Assembly (NCBI RefSeq): GCF_036850765.1
Contig: NC_089495.1
Span: 195,999,847-196,063,846 of the forward strand
From: Saccopteryx bilineata
Lineage: Eukaryota > Chordata > Mammalia > Chiroptera > Emballonuridae
DNA length: 64,000 nucleotides
Direction of reading: 5' to 3'
Position numbers and translations under genes: made by a program. This document shows, one piece after another, positions 9,101 through 20,999 of this stretch. The notes under the pieces were generated by a model. That model saw nothing but the letters and a program-made list of their open reading frames with translations. It was not told the origin of the DNA and searched no databases. Numbering within the stretch: the first letter of the stretch is position 1; each line of letters opens with the position of its first letter.

Positions 9101-10089
9101 AGAGAGGGAGGAAGGTGGTGACAGGAACACTTTCGGAGAGTGCTGTCCGTGGGTTGGGGGGCCACCCTACTTGTCACACTGATCTGAGCCCGTGCGAGAA
9201 GGGCCCCGGGAGCTTGCTTACACTTAGCCTCTCACTTAAGGTAAGAGGAAACGGAGGCAAGGACTTGTGTCGTCAGTTATGGGGGTCCAGAGGAGCGGGT
9301 TCCGCTGCCTCCAGAGTTTCCAAGACTGAAACCATTGGGAGAAGGCAAAAGGAGTGACCCCTTTAACGACAGGGAGAGAGAGGGCCATAGGAATGACCTA
9401 GAAACTGAAGTTCTGAGCAGAGGTCGGAATCTGCCCCACCTCATGGTATCCTGGAAAGAAAGGGGACGGTCCCCGTGGTAGGGCAGAGAGGTGACTGAAA
9501 CAGGCTCCCTTTCCCACATAACACTCAAAAAGCCCCCTTCCTCACTCCTCACATCACCAGGGCGGAACCGACCTGTGGCTCCTCCCCTTTCCCCCCAAGA
9601 ACTGTCTACACTAGCAGACTCTACTCCCTCACCTCCTATTGACTGCTTCACAACCGTGCTCTGGCTGGGGCTCTCCCACACCCAGGATGCCTGGCTGGGA
9701 AGGGCCAACAAGCCAGGAGGCAGAAGTGGATCCGAATGGCACATGGAATGCTATTCGAAAAGAAGGGAGTGAGCCTTTTGCTCACTCAGGAACTAGCTTG
9801 GAACTCAGCTCCCAGCTGCTACTTGGGCTGAGCCGGTCCTGTGCCAAGGACCACTATTTGAGATGTGAACATAAAGGGGGCTGCATAGCAGACCTGACAG
9901 GCTTGGGTGGCTACGTGGCAAGCCTGACAGACTCGAGTGACTGAAAGAAACCACATGGGATGGTGGATCATAAATTCCTAACTGATCAGATTATGGTGGG
10001 TAGTCACATTTCAGGCCCATAGGTTCCTTAGCAAGGCCAGTCTTTACCTTAAACAAACCCTGTCCGTTGTTACACATCTAGGATAACAT
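9101..10089. other. Upstream flank, no feature recognised
   Basis: Mixed sequence of lower CpG content. I see no repeat or exon. Short words such as 'gcctgacag' recur near 9890-9930 but do not form an array. Confidence 0.4.
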
Positions 10090-10500
10090 ACCTTTGAAAT
10101 GTCAGGGTAATTTTTTTTCTCGATCCCTCAGAGGCACCACCACCAGCCCCAGAGCACAAAACCATGTGAGACTCCACTTTCTCTTGTTGCCCACACACCA
10201 CCTCTATTTACCGTAATAGTTGAATGGAAGCTGTCCTATACCCAGCAATGTGCAAAAAGTAGGTATCTCTCCCGTTGTATTTTTTATCCAATCCTAGAGA
10301 TCTCCCACTTTGCTTTCTTCCACTTCCTTAAGCTACTACCAATGGGCTTTTCTTACATTCTCTCCTTTGACTCTAAATGCGCAAAAAAGAACTTTTAAAA
10401 CTGTAATTCTCCAAAGCATTGTCTTAATACATTGAGATTTTTTTGCTTCTGGGTCAGGTCTCAGATTTGGTTCAAATAAAATTTTATGAATTTTTTTGTA
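10090..10500 (+). repeat. Candidate retroviral-type solo LTR
   Basis: The segment has an LTR-like layout: a CCAAT word near 10340, a short A/T-rich stretch, and an AATAAAA signal near 10475 in an A/T-rich 3' part. Boundaries and target duplications are not resolved, and no internal coding region is present. Confidence 0.3.
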
Positions 10501-11024
10501 GGTTGGGACTTTATTTTGTCAACAGTGACCATAAGGCTCTATTCATACATGATGTGTGAGAAATGCTTTCACTAAGGATTTGGAAACAACAGAGGGAAAT
10601 TACAGCTCAGAAAGGAAAGAACTTCTAAATAAATTTCAGCAGCCATTGTTTCTAGAAACACATTGCCATATCTCATCAGAAGGAATTTCCCACTGGCCCC
10701 TTTCCTTTTTTTTTTTTTTTTTTTCCATCTGGACATTTAACTGACCCAGCACTATTTGATGAAAAGATCACTCACCCCGCCCCTTCTCTGCAGTGTTAGG
10801 GTTGTCATAAATTCAGTAGTCCATATGTGCATGGGGCTGTTTCTAAATGCTCTAGTCTGTTCCATTAGACTGTGTTTCAGACTGTCTGGATTGCTATAGC
10901 TTTTCAATGTTTCAATGTCCTATAGAAAAGTCTACCTACTTTTTTTCTTCAAGACTGCCTTGGATATTCTCGACCTTCGTGCAGCACTTCCATAGAAGTT
11001 TTCAAATCAGCTTCTCTCCTTGCT

Positions 11025-11026
<2 letters not shown>

Positions 11027-11066
<40 letters not shown>
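11027..11066. repeat. (CA)n microsatellite
   Basis: About 20 uninterrupted CA units inside the minus-strand L1 remnant. Confidence 0.95.
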
Positions 11067-11070
<4 letters not shown>

Positions 11071-11344
11071 CCTGCCGGAAACCTGATTGCTATCACATTG
11101 GATTTTTAAATCAATTTGGGTAAAATTGACATTTTCAATATTGTCTTTCTATCCATAAACATAGTATGTCTTTTCATTTGTTTAAGGTTTTTGTCTTTTT
11201 TTTTAAAGTTCTCTCAGCAATGTTTTGTAGTTTTCTATGTAGAGACCTTGTGCATATTTTATTAGATTTAGTCCTGGGTGTTTTATGTTTTTGGTACTAT
11301 TATAAATGGTTGTGTTATGTGGTGTTTTGTTTGTTGCCAGGACT

Positions 11345-11959
11345 GTGTGATGGCTTTAAAGCAATTCACAAATTCTTTGACACCTCCCAAGGGTTGGAGT
11401 TTAACAGCCTTCCCCTTTAAAAATGTTGATCTTGTCCCACCTGTGGTGGCACTGTGGGTAAAGCATCAACCTGGAATGCTGAGGTCACTTGTTCGAAACC
11501 CTGGGCTTGCCTGGTCAAGACACATATGGGAGTTGATGCTTCCTGCTGCTCCCCTCTTTTATCTCTGTCTCCTCTAAGAATGAATAAATAAAATCTAAAA
11601 AAAAAAAAAAAAAAAAAAGGTTGGTCTTAATGAAATGATGCCACATAGCTTCTGACTCAACATCAAGAAATTTGATACATCTGCTGCCTAACTCTCTCTC
11701 GGGGACACTTGCCTTTGAAACCCTAAGCTGCTCTGCAGAGACACTGAAACAAAACAAAGAGGGAAATGACTAGCCAGTTCCCAGTTGGACCAGCCCTTTG
11801 CTGTTCCAGCTCCATCCCCTGTCTGAATGCAACCACAGGAAAAACCTAAAACATCCAGCTGAGCCTTTCCTGAATCCCAAATGCACAGAAACCATGAGAG
11901 ATAATAATGATTACTGTTATTTTAATCTATGAAGTTTTGAGCTGATTTATTACTCAGCA
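11345..11959 (+). repeat. MaLR (MLT1-like) LTR
   Basis: Contains 'gaaatgatgccacatagctt', 'cacagaaaccatgagagata' and the typical MaLR tail 'tttattactcagcaatgtgg'. It is inserted in the opposite orientation into an L1 and is itself split by a SINE. Old non-coding LTR. Confidence 0.6.
11436..11618 (+). mobile_element. SINE, type A (ACCTGTGGTGGCGCAG)
   Basis: The tRNA-like head 'acctgtggtggcactgtggg' is followed by a B-box-like 'gttcgaaacc', the body word 'cacatatgggagttgatgct', a pyrimidine stretch and an A-tail. Flanking TTGATCTT (upstream) and TTGGTCTT (downstream) fit a target duplication. Confidence 0.85.
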
Positions 11960-12344
11960 ATGTGGGTCTGGAACATACACAGAAGTGGATTTTTTTGTAT
12001 ACTCCCATGTATCTATCAACATTGCCAAACTCGGTTTTTCTAACAAACCTGTAGATTCTCTGGCTTTTAAAAAATATACACCATATTTTATCTCATCTGT
12101 AAAAATAAGAGCTTTAATTTTCCTTCTTCAGCACTTACACACTTGACTTCTTTTTCTTGGCTCACTGCACTGGCTAGTATCGCCAGGACAATTTTGGACA
12201 ATCCTTGTCTCATTCCTGATCTCCGAAAAAAAGCTATCAATATTTCACCATAAGTACAGTGCTTAATGTAACATTTTGAGGGGTCTTTTTGTGTGTTTTT
12301 CTTTTTCATTTCATTTTATATTGTTGTGAGTTGGGGAGGTCCAT

Positions 12345-12460
12345 CTTCACAGCAATCTTCTGGGTTGGGAAACAGGACTGCTGTGGCCACTTTACAGATG
12401 TGAAGCATGAGGCCCAGGGAGGCATGCTCGACATCACAGTGTGAATAGCAGTACTAACTA
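12345..12460 (-). repeat. MIR SINE fragment
   Basis: Antisense MIR pattern: 'ttacagatgtgaagcatgag' and 'cccagggaggcatgctcgac'. Confidence 0.5.
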
Positions 12461-12699
12461 GCAGTTCCTAGGCTTGAAGATCCCACCTGGAGCACAGCAC
12501 CATGAAGGTCTCTGGAAGGTCTGGCAGCGAAGCCCATAGACCCCGAATCTTAGGCTTGCTCTCTTACAATGGCAGTTGATGAGATAAGAAGTTGATGACT
12601 CAATTCTCCCAAAGAAACACCCAGCCTTATTTATTGTCCTCAGGATGGAGACAGTGCTTGAGCCCCTCTCTCTTCCTCTTGACCCCATGTGAAATCTGT

Positions 12700-13090
12700 G
12701 AGAAGGGAGTCTCAGTTCTCAGCCAGTGACTAGCTGGATCAGGACAGCTTGGTCAGGTCCTGCCTGCAGCAAGGAGTTTATTGGAGAGTGATTCCCAAGA
12801 CCCACAGGTGGGGGAGTGGGAAAGTGAGACAAAGAAAGGAAGACAGTCAACAAAAGACAAACCACCCCTGCGGACAATCAGAGCTTAACTCCACCAGGGA
12901 ATTCTGTTAAACGATGTGAAACTGTGCCTCGAGTTATCCTACTGAGGGGCAAGGAGTTGGGGGTCTTCATCTACCAACTCCTAAAAGTCTTGGGTGGAAG
13001 TCTGCTCCCAGAGGGCTATAATTCCCAGACAATTCAGCCGCTTCAGCGGGTCAGGACTCTGGCAACCAGCGAAAGACGTTGATTAGACAA
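12700..13090 (-). repeat. Candidate antisense LTR or unassigned repeat
   Basis: The complement of 12769-12788 reads CTCCAATAAACTCCTTGCTG, like an LTR polyadenylation region. No inverted TG/CA ends or duplications were found, so this is weak. Confidence 0.25.
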
Positions 13091-13384
13091 AGAACTGCGG
13101 TAACAACAGTCAGAGTTGGGGTTTTGTGAGCTGAAATAGTGAGGTGTAAATGTGAGTGGAGCATCTGTAGTGTCTGCAACAGGGCTCAGACCCATTAATA
13201 GAGCAGAACTCTGCTTTCCTTAGTTCATCTCGCTCTGGGGATACGTGTGTGCATGCCTCCCCCCAGGAACTTGGTTGAGAGGGTGGCTGCTGTCTGGGGC
13301 AGCAGCTGGGCACTGGTGGGGCCTGTCCATTGTACCCACCACCAGCAGCACTCCAACCTGTCCCAAGGGCAGGGCCAAGAGACA

Positions 13385-13630
13385 CAGCTCCTTCAGGTGC
13401 CTAACTCCTACTCATCCTGCAGCGACAGGCTCGACATCACCTCCTTCAGAAGCTCTCCTCTGTGCCCCATTGCACTCTGTACTCACCTCTACTGTGTTTA
13501 TCCCCCTGTATTTAGCTGATTATTTGTTTGCCTGTCTCCCCAGTTCAGCTGTGAGTTTCTTGAGAGCACAAACTATGTCTCAATTATAGTTGAATCTCTC
13601 ATCTCTGACATGTGCTCAAAAATATTTTTA
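13385..13630 (+). repeat. L2 LINE 3' end
   Basis: L2 landmarks 'aactcctactcatcctgcag' and 'gtgagtttcttgagagcaca' are present in the right order. Confidence 0.65.
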
Positions 13631-13789
13631 TGTATTTTTTTAACCAACATTTTCCAAAAACTTCTAAGTGCCAGGTACTTTATATACCTTATCTTTGTTT
13701 CATTTTTTTTTTGTTTCATTTTTTTAATGTTAATTTTTTTAGCCATTTACTGTAGAAAATTTGGAAAACCAAGGAAAATATAGACTATA

Positions 13790-15085
13790 GAAAAATATAG
13801 TCTGATGAAATAGACAAAAATGAGTATGATTAATTAAGAAAAGGCTTAGGTCATAGATACAGGAGAGTTTTAAAACCGTAAGATAATAATAAAAACACTT
13901 TTACATCAGTATATTTGAAAAGCTAGAGAAAATGAACAGATTTCTAGAAGAGTATAATTTACTGAAATTATTCTGAAGGAAAACATAAGACATAATTTAA
14001 AAAGATCAGTTATCAAAAATTTTCTTCCCCAACTCAGGCAAAATCAGTATAACCTTTACACACAAAACTTGGCAATAGTAGCACAGAAATGTCAAGACTG
14101 ATTTCAATTATTAACATAAATGCAAAATATTCTTAATAAAATAACCACAAATGGAATTTGTAGCATATTTAAAAATAAATTATGACTCACTAGAAGTTCT
14201 AACAGTTATCTCAGGAATTCAAGGATGGTTCAACATGAATAATATCTATTAACATAATACATAATATCAACAGGTTAGAAGATAAAATCCAGATTATTGC
14301 AATGGATACTAAGAAAGCACTTTAAACTATAATTAACTCATGCCAGAAAACAATCTCTTAGCAGACTAGGAATAAAAATAAACTTTATTCATTGATAAAG
14401 AGTATTACCAAAAATTTACAATAAGTATCCTACTTACTGGCTTAACGATGAAATGTAAGCAGTGTATTTATTGAAGTAAACAAAGAAAAAGATAAAAATG
14501 GCTGATTTTAATACTTCTATTTCACATTGATTCCAGAGGTGCTGGACCTTTCAATAAGAAAAGACAAAGAAAGAAATAGTAAGATGATTGGAAAGGAAGA
14601 GCAGAATCAATCTCTCTCTCTTCCTCTCTCTTTCTCCCTCTCTCTCTGCAGATAACATGATCATCTATGCAGAAAATCCAAAAGGATCTCCAGAAAAAAT
14701 GAGGTTAGTAAATTCCCTGGATACAAGATAAACGTTCAAAACTGTATTTGTATTCCTACACATTGAGAAATATATATACAGCATATGTTATATAGTCACA
14801 TAATGTATAAATATTAATATACTCAAAAATGTATATACTCTCAATGGATGTGTGTGTGTGTGTGTGAGCTTGTGTGTCAGGGACTGACTGGGTGTGTATG
14901 TGTGTGTGAGCTTGTGTGTGTCAGGGACTGACTAGGAAGATGAAGGAACTTTCTGGAATGAGCCTAATGTTCTGTATGTTGATACAGTTTCAGGTTACAC
15001 AGGCAGACGGAGGTGTTAAAACTTAGCAAATGTACATTTAAGATCTGTACATTTCATTGCATATAAATTTCAAATCAAAAGAAAA
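13790..15085 (+). repeat. Degraded L1, ORF2 end and 3' UTR
   Basis: ORF2-type words such as 'gaattcaaggatggttcaac' near 14215 lead to 3' UTR words 'aactttctggaatgagcc' near 14947. A TC-rich tract (14609-14650) and a 42-bp tandem duplication (14855-14936) lie inside. No open frame. Confidence 0.7.
14855..14936. repeat. 42-bp tandem duplication in (TG)n
   Basis: The segment TGTGTGAGCTTGTGTGTCAG plus GGACTGACT occurs twice with period 42 and only a TG-number difference between copies. Confidence 0.8.
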
Positions 15086-16059
15086 AATGTAAACAAATAT
15101 TGAACTCTACTGATATGTGGGCTGATATATTTTAGGGGGAGTTAAAAGATGTCTGCGTGTGAAATTTATTTAAAAAGAGAGAGAGAGAGAGATGAATTGA
15201 TGGGTGGGTAGAGATACAGCTAACTGGATAATTATGTGTTAAAGCCCGGAGATAAAATGTTAATGGCCGAACCCAGGTGGTGGGTATGCAGGTGCTCACT
15301 GGAATATTCTGTCAACATCGTTCATTCAACTGTCCTAATAGATACTGAAGGAAGGGGTCTTGCATGTTGTGGTGGCAACTGTGTACAAACATTTGTGCAG
15401 ACACTTCTGCCTATATCCTGCTATTTACGATGCTTTCCCCTTAAAAAAATCCTTCCTTCCTTCTTTGCCTTTTTCCCTCATTTCATCTAGCAAATAGCAA
15501 CAAATTGCCAACACTGGGTTGGCAGCAAGTCCCTTCTACGGTTCCCAGACCCCTCCCCCACACTGAGCCCTCCTCAGCCCCTTTGCCCACGTAGGATCAG
15601 CTACTCCTTCCCTGGACAACTAACTGCCCAGACCTCAACTGAGAGCAGCACCGAGTTGTATGGCGATCGCCGCACACAGGAGCCTCACTGTACCGTGACC
15701 GTGGAGAGCAAGAACTGGATTTATCTTTGCAGCTCCCTCCACCCCCTGCCACTGCCTGAGCTCCGGGCCTGGTGCACAGTGGATCTTCTGGAAGTGTTTA
15801 GAAACGGCACAGACAGAAAGGGAAAATGTCCTGTGTCCAGCCGGTGGAATTTCAGATTTCTTCCCAAACTTTCCTTAATGGTGTCTGATTGCCTTTTGGG
15901 AAAGAAGAACCCACAGCTCACCCAGGGGCCTCCGCAGTGGCCTTGACAAGGCTCTCCGCCAGTTTTTCATCAAGGGAGGGGGGACCCGCATGCTGACTTG
16001 CAACGATGTTTGTTTGCTTAGCCGTGTGTTTATTGTTGGCTTGCTTATTTTATTCTTTT
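15086..16059. other. Mostly unassigned, with an L2-like fragment
   Basis: Near 15705-15775, 'agagcaagaactggatttat' and 'ctccgggcctggtgcacagt' look like an L2 3' end. The rest is unrecognised. A GA run lies at 15175-15192. Confidence 0.35.
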
Positions 16060-16560
16060 GTCCGCTGTTCGGTTTCCTTTAAGATATCCAGAGAAGGAAA
16101 CCATTATACATAAAGAAATTTGAATTTTTGAATGCCCGCTTCTCATCTGAAATGTCACTTGCACGTTAAGTCTGTGTCCCTGAGTTGCTGTGGCAACCTC
16201 TGCAGCACTCTTTGCTGGGGTGACAAAGGGGCCCTTTGTTAGCCAGGAGGCCAGGTCTGGGTGCAGGGACATCCTATTCAGCCCACTGCAACAAAGGAGC
16301 ACACGTCCCACTCTCTGAGCAGAGCAGCCGCCCGCCCGATTATGCCTGCACTGTTGACAACCTTCCATGGGGAAACAGAAAAGAAGTCCCCTATTATTGG
16401 CATCTTTGAACCAAAGTTGTTTTTTTCTTTTCCCCTTTCTGTGCTGCTTGCTGTACAAAAACCCCTGTAAAGGGCCCCACTCCTGCTCCTCCTGCAAAGA
16501 AAAACACCGACTGTGAGGCCTCCCTGGAAGAGGGATGAGGCTCCCAATCTTAATTGAATC
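16060..16560. promoter_or_regulatory. Low-repeat segment with SOX/TCF and RFX-like sites
   Basis: No repeat recognised. It contains GTTGCTGTGGCAAC at 16184-16197, an RFX X-box-like inverted repeat. It also contains ACAAAGGG-G-CCCTTTGT at 16223-16239, a perfect 8-bp inverted repeat of SOX/TCF-type cores, and further CAAAG words near 16291 and 16405-16425. A candidate enhancer about 7.5 kb upstream of TOX2, by inference. Confidence 0.4.
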
Positions 16561-17059
16561 TCCTAAACTTGGTTATTAAAATGGCAACTCTAGCAGCAGT
16601 GGGTGAGCAGATGGGCTGTACACATTTTAGCAAGCAGGCTGGCCCCGGGCCTGAAAGCAGTCCCGTGGCCCGCTGGCTCCAGAGTCAGCTCTCGACCCAA
16701 GAGCGAGGGGCTTGCACTAAGGGCAGGCCCCCCATGTCCTGGGATGAGACCTGGAGCTCAAGTCTCATTCAGCCTTAGACTCTCCTTCCCCTGCCAAGTG
16801 AAGCCCAGGGAGCACTGCCTTCCACGAGCTGGCTGAGCTGGTCCTGGGAGAGCAAGGCAGGGACCCAACATGCAGACTGTGGGCTTAGGTCTTTCAAGGC
16901 CGCTGGCTAGTGGAGAGCAGCCCCAGGCCCAGGCTGCAGCCCCCTGCCCTCCTTCCGCTCCCAGCGCCATGGGGTTCCACGCCTCACCACTACAGGTTAA
17001 GCCCATTTGAGGCTCTTAGAGACCTTCTTTCTCTCCTCTATCACTGCTCCCACCACAAC

Positions 17060-17245
17060 TGTGTTTCACATTTCTCTCTCTGATCCAGTGTTGTGTGTAA
17101 ATGTCAAGGTTGGAAGTTCTGACACAGCCAGGAACAAGTTCTGTCTCATTTATTGTGCATCAGGGGCCAGGACAGTGCCTGACACACAGTATGTACTTGG
17201 GAAGGATTTGTTGAACCGACAAATCATGAATGAACAAAGCTATCA
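17060..17245 (+). repeat. L2 LINE 3' end
   Basis: Contains 'tgtctcatttattgtgcatc', 'cagtgcctgacacacagtat' and a 'tgaatgaa' end, as in L2 3' UTRs. Confidence 0.6.
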
Positions 17246-19100
17246 ACATGGACTTATTTTATCCTATCAGCCTTTCCTTGAGGTTGAAGCCATTTTCCTC
17301 ATTGAATTCTATTTCCTGCTATCCTCTATTGCGGAGTCAAGAGCTAGGACAGGCTACCAAGATGACAGATGAGGTCCCCGCTGAGAGGGGCTGCACTCAG
17401 ACAGATGTGTGGGCAGTGGAGGGCAGGGAGTACCCAATGGGGGTGTCCCAGAAGCTGCAGGAGCTGGCGGGGGCGGCTGCAGGAGGCAAGAAGGAAGGAT
17501 GCTAGGAGTTCCAGGATGAGGACACTCCCAAACCAAAGGGAGGACCAGGAGCTGCCTGAGCAAAGAAGAACACTTCAGTCAGAAGAAACACCAGAGCAGA
17601 GACAGGTGTGAAGTAGCCTGTGTACACAGCCTTCCCCCCTCCCGTGAGGCTGGTTAGTGGTAGAGAACACAGGCATGCAGGGAGGGCCTGGATTCAGCTG
17701 GAGAGGCAAAGCCAGAGGGAGGAGCCTGTGCGCCAGGCTTAGGAGTTCGAAGCCAAGGGGACCGTGCACAGTTGTATAGGTTGTGTACTGTGTAAAGGGG
17801 GTTAGTGAAGTCCACTCGCTAAGCCCTGTGGCCATAGCTGAATCCTCCACTTAGAGAGGCAGGAGGGTCAGCTTGCAAAGGCATCAGCAACTCAGGTGTC
17901 TGTTCCCAGGAGTGGGCGACAGTGTCCTCAGCCCAAACTCCAGACAGAGGGTATTGGGGGGAGGGGGTACCAAACCCAAAAGACGGCTAGGCAAGAATCA
18001 GGATACATGAGCAATACCTGGAGAATCATTAGCGGCTAGCTGGGCTGCCAGTGATGTCTGAACACGCACCACCACCCTGCCCACCCACCCCCAGATTCTC
18101 AAGCCATGAGCACCAGTGGGTGAAGGCATTTGCTAGGGAGCAGTGGAAACTGTCGGCCTTCAAATCAATTCTAGATTAAGAGAAGAAGGCAAGGCAGGAC
18201 AGGAGCGGATTCTGAGAAAGGGAGGCAGTTCTGGTTTTCGATGTCTCCATGGGATGAGGCTAGAGGGATAGTGAGAAGGCTGAGGATGGTACAAAGAGGC
18301 CTACAAGTTGGAAGTATTAATTTAAGATGGGCGAGCGGCAGTACTAAGGGGGAGACCATTTCTAGGCAGTGAGGATTGGGATGGTCTTTGGAGAGAGCGA
18401 AGCCCAGGGTGGGAGAAGAAGGCCTCAGGCCAGCAGCTGGACTTGGGGGTGGCAGAGCAGCCAGGCCATGATCTCCTCAAAGAAGGATAGGGATGCAACC
18501 TGCATCAAGTCCCAGGTCCACAGCCCTCCTCCTCACACAGGCTAGATGAACTATAAATATTTGTTGGATCAATGACTAGATTGATAACATTAGTGATCAA
18601 GATATCCTGAACGTTATCTAGGAATGTCTGAGAGGTTTGGAAGGGAAGGAAGCAGGGAAGGGTATGACACGGAAGAAATCTATTTGGAGAATATGCATCC
18701 TTTAGGGTTATATTAGATGTCGTAACAAATATCCCCCAAATTTCAATGGTTCAACCTCACTGGAGAGTCCAATCTAGTTGTTCCTTCTTGCCTGACAGCC
18801 TTCCTCCACCTAGTGATGCAGGGATCAGGCTTCCTCCAGCTTGGGCACCACTGTCCCCTAGGGCCTTGCAGTCCTTTGCCTCAAGCTGGCAGATAAAAGC
18901 AGGGATAGTGAGAAGCCCCAGCTGCTTCTAACCAGGAAGTGAGACGTTACTTCTGCTCACCTTCCCTTGATGAGAACTAGTCCATGGCTAATCCTAGGTG
19001 CAAGGCAAGCTGGGAAATGTAGTCCCAGAATGGAAAGATGGCTCCTCAAAACAATGACCATGGACAGGGCAACTCTTGACCTTGCTTGAGATTCTATCTG
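17246..19100. other. Unassigned upstream sequence
   Basis: G-rich, purine-rich plus strand with no recognised repeat or exon apart from a weak old-repeat look around 18700-19000. Several short frames occur on both strands without domains. Confidence 0.35.
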
Positions 19101-19120
19101 GAACTTGGAGATCAGTGGCA

Positions 19121-19121
19121 T

Positions 19122-19152
<31 letters not shown>

Positions 19153-19160
19153 GGGGGGGG
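19121..19160. repeat. (TG)n followed by G25
   Basis: A short TG run passes directly into 25 consecutive G residues (19136-19160). Such a tract can form G-quadruplexes and is prone to length change and sequencing error. Confidence 0.95.
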
Positions 19161-19270
19161 ATGACTGTGTCACTGAAGGTTGTTGCATTTGATCCTCACT
19201 TACCTTGGGAAATGGAGCTCATCTGCTCACTATTCCTTTTTTAATGTTATTATTAAATTTTGGGGGATAT

Positions 19271-19468
19271 GCCTGACCTGTGGTGGCGCAGTGGATAAAG
19301 CATCGACCTGGAAATGCTGAGGTCGTCGGTTCGAAACCCTGGGCTTGCCTGGTCAAGGCACATATGGGAGTTGATGCTTCCAGCTCCTCTCTCTCTCTCT
19401 CTCTCTCTCTCCCTCTCCTCTCTAAAATGAATAAATAAATAAAAATTTAAAAAAATAAATAAATAAAC
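19271..19468 (+). mobile_element. SINE, type A
   Basis: The head GCCTGACCTGTGGTGGCGCA, the B-box-like 'gttcgaaacc', the 'cacatatgggagttgatgct' body, a TC run and an AAATAAAT tail are all intact. A 16-bp direct repeat flanks the element, but the second copy lies about 60 bp beyond the tail; see findings. Confidence 0.9.
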
Positions 19469-19528
19469 AATGGTGATAATGATAATTATAATAATAACTC
19501 CCTTTACTAAACATTAAAAAAAAATTTT

Positions 19529-19640
19529 TAAATTTTGGGGGATAATATTGGTTAATAATATATAATTTTCAGTTGTACAAAATTATAATTGACATTCATG
19601 TATTCCTTCAATAACCACATATTTATCCCTCATACTTTAC
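19529..19640 (-). repeat. L1 3' end fragment
   Basis: Antisense L1 3' UTR words 'gggggataatattggttaat' and 'tttcagttgtacaaaatt' are present. The SINE insertion lies at its edge. Confidence 0.5.
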
Positions 19641-20269
19641 AGACGAAACAGGTCCAGGGCGAGCGCAGTAAGCACAGTCAACCAGGGTGAAGCCAGAACT
19701 GGAACCCAGGGCATCTCTGCTAGCTCCCCTCGTCCACGGCATCTAGAATATAGCCTGTCACAACAGAACACTCCCGCCGCCCCCTCCCCCGGCAAGGAGG
19801 GGGAGCAGCCTGTTGCCATCAGGACCGGGCATTTTCTTTCATTGACAGTGGGGAGGAGGGGCCTTTATTCCCCAGCCCTGTGGGCGGAGCTTGGCCTGGC
19901 TCACCCTGCTGTGTCAGGAATTCTTCCTCTATTGTTCAGCGACTCCCTTACAAAGGAAAGGTCTTTGGACACGTTTTTAAACACTATCAACTCTGCCCTG
20001 TGTTCATTACATTTCCCTTTGTCCTGAAGGTGGACCCAGACAACTTTTCCATAAAAAAATTCAGTGGGACCTTTACAAAGTCACAGTGGATTAAATAGCA
20101 GCATTTGTGATAAGTTAGATTTTCCCCCACACCCCCTTCTTTTCCTCCCCCCCTTTTTTTGGCCTAGCACCAAAAACCAAAGGCTAAAAAGGCAACCAAT
20201 CTCAGCTGCTTTGAAATATAGCTCTGTCTGGACACTGCGTGATCCTGTGTTTGGGCCTCGTACTAAATT
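19641..20269. other. Unassigned, low-repeat sequence
   Basis: No repeat recognised. A pyrimidine-rich run lies at about 20119-20160. Could include conserved non-coding sequence. Confidence 0.35.
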
Positions 20270-20460
20270 AATATACACATGAGGATCATAGTGCTGCAAT
20301 TCCAGTGCAATTTGAGGGGTGCTTTCATTGGGATGACACTGATTTAAAGACTAATCTAAGAAGAATGGACGTTCTTACTTCACTAAGTCTCCCTGCCCAG
20401 GACAGGAAGTCCTATTATTTATTTGATATTATAGTTACTGAAGTCCTATAAGACCCCTTC
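20270..20460 (-). repeat. L1 ORF2 fragment
   Basis: Plus-strand words 'gcaatttgaggggtgctttc' and 'aagtctccctgcccaggaca' match antisense L1 ORF2. Broken frame. Confidence 0.5.
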
Positions 20461-20999
20461 CTGGCCTGGCTCCCAGGAGTCCTCCTGGGTGCCCTTTTCC
20501 ATGTGGCTTTCAGGATAGCATGTGTCCCTGCTTGTCCTCCTACCTCCCAGGTCACTTCTTCTTGGTATCTTCTGCTGGTCCCGTCTCTTCTCCAGACCTC
20601 TACCCTGGGCCCTGGATCTCGGGCTTACCATTCTCAAGGATTCTACTACATACATAACTCAGTGGGAAACGTCTTCATGCACATGGGTCTTCCCTCAGTC
20701 TGAGTATTGGTTTTCTCATGCTCCCTCACCAGTGGGAACACTGGGCAAAAAAGCCATGGAGGGTTCAATTCCTTACCATGTCAGTACTGATGACAGTTGC
20801 CAGGGTCCCTACAGGGGTAGCTTGGCCCAGCAAAGAGAGCTTTGGGGACTGGGGTGAGAAAGCCTCCTTGCATTAAAGTTAAGCTTCCGTGTTGATCTAT
20901 GAGAATAGCAGTCTCAATCTGAAATGCAAATGCAGACGCTACACTTAGAAGAAAATTGTGATAGATGCAAACATGGCCTCTCCTCCACATGTAGAAAAA
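20461..20999. other. Unassigned, possibly old L2
   Basis: A C/T-rich stretch (20461-20600) has an L2-like flavour, but I cannot confirm it. Confidence 0.3.

Larger units (their letters stand above)
10730..12320 (-). repeat. L1 ORF2 remnant, split by an LTR
   Basis: Read on the minus strand, the parts at about 10730-11344 and 11960-12320 match L1 ORF2 sequence. Plus-strand landmarks are 'cccagcactatttgatgaaaa', 'tcagcaatgttttgtagttt' and 'caatccttgtctcattcctg'. The frame is broken throughout. The middle (about 11345-11959) is a later LTR insertion. Confidence 0.75.
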
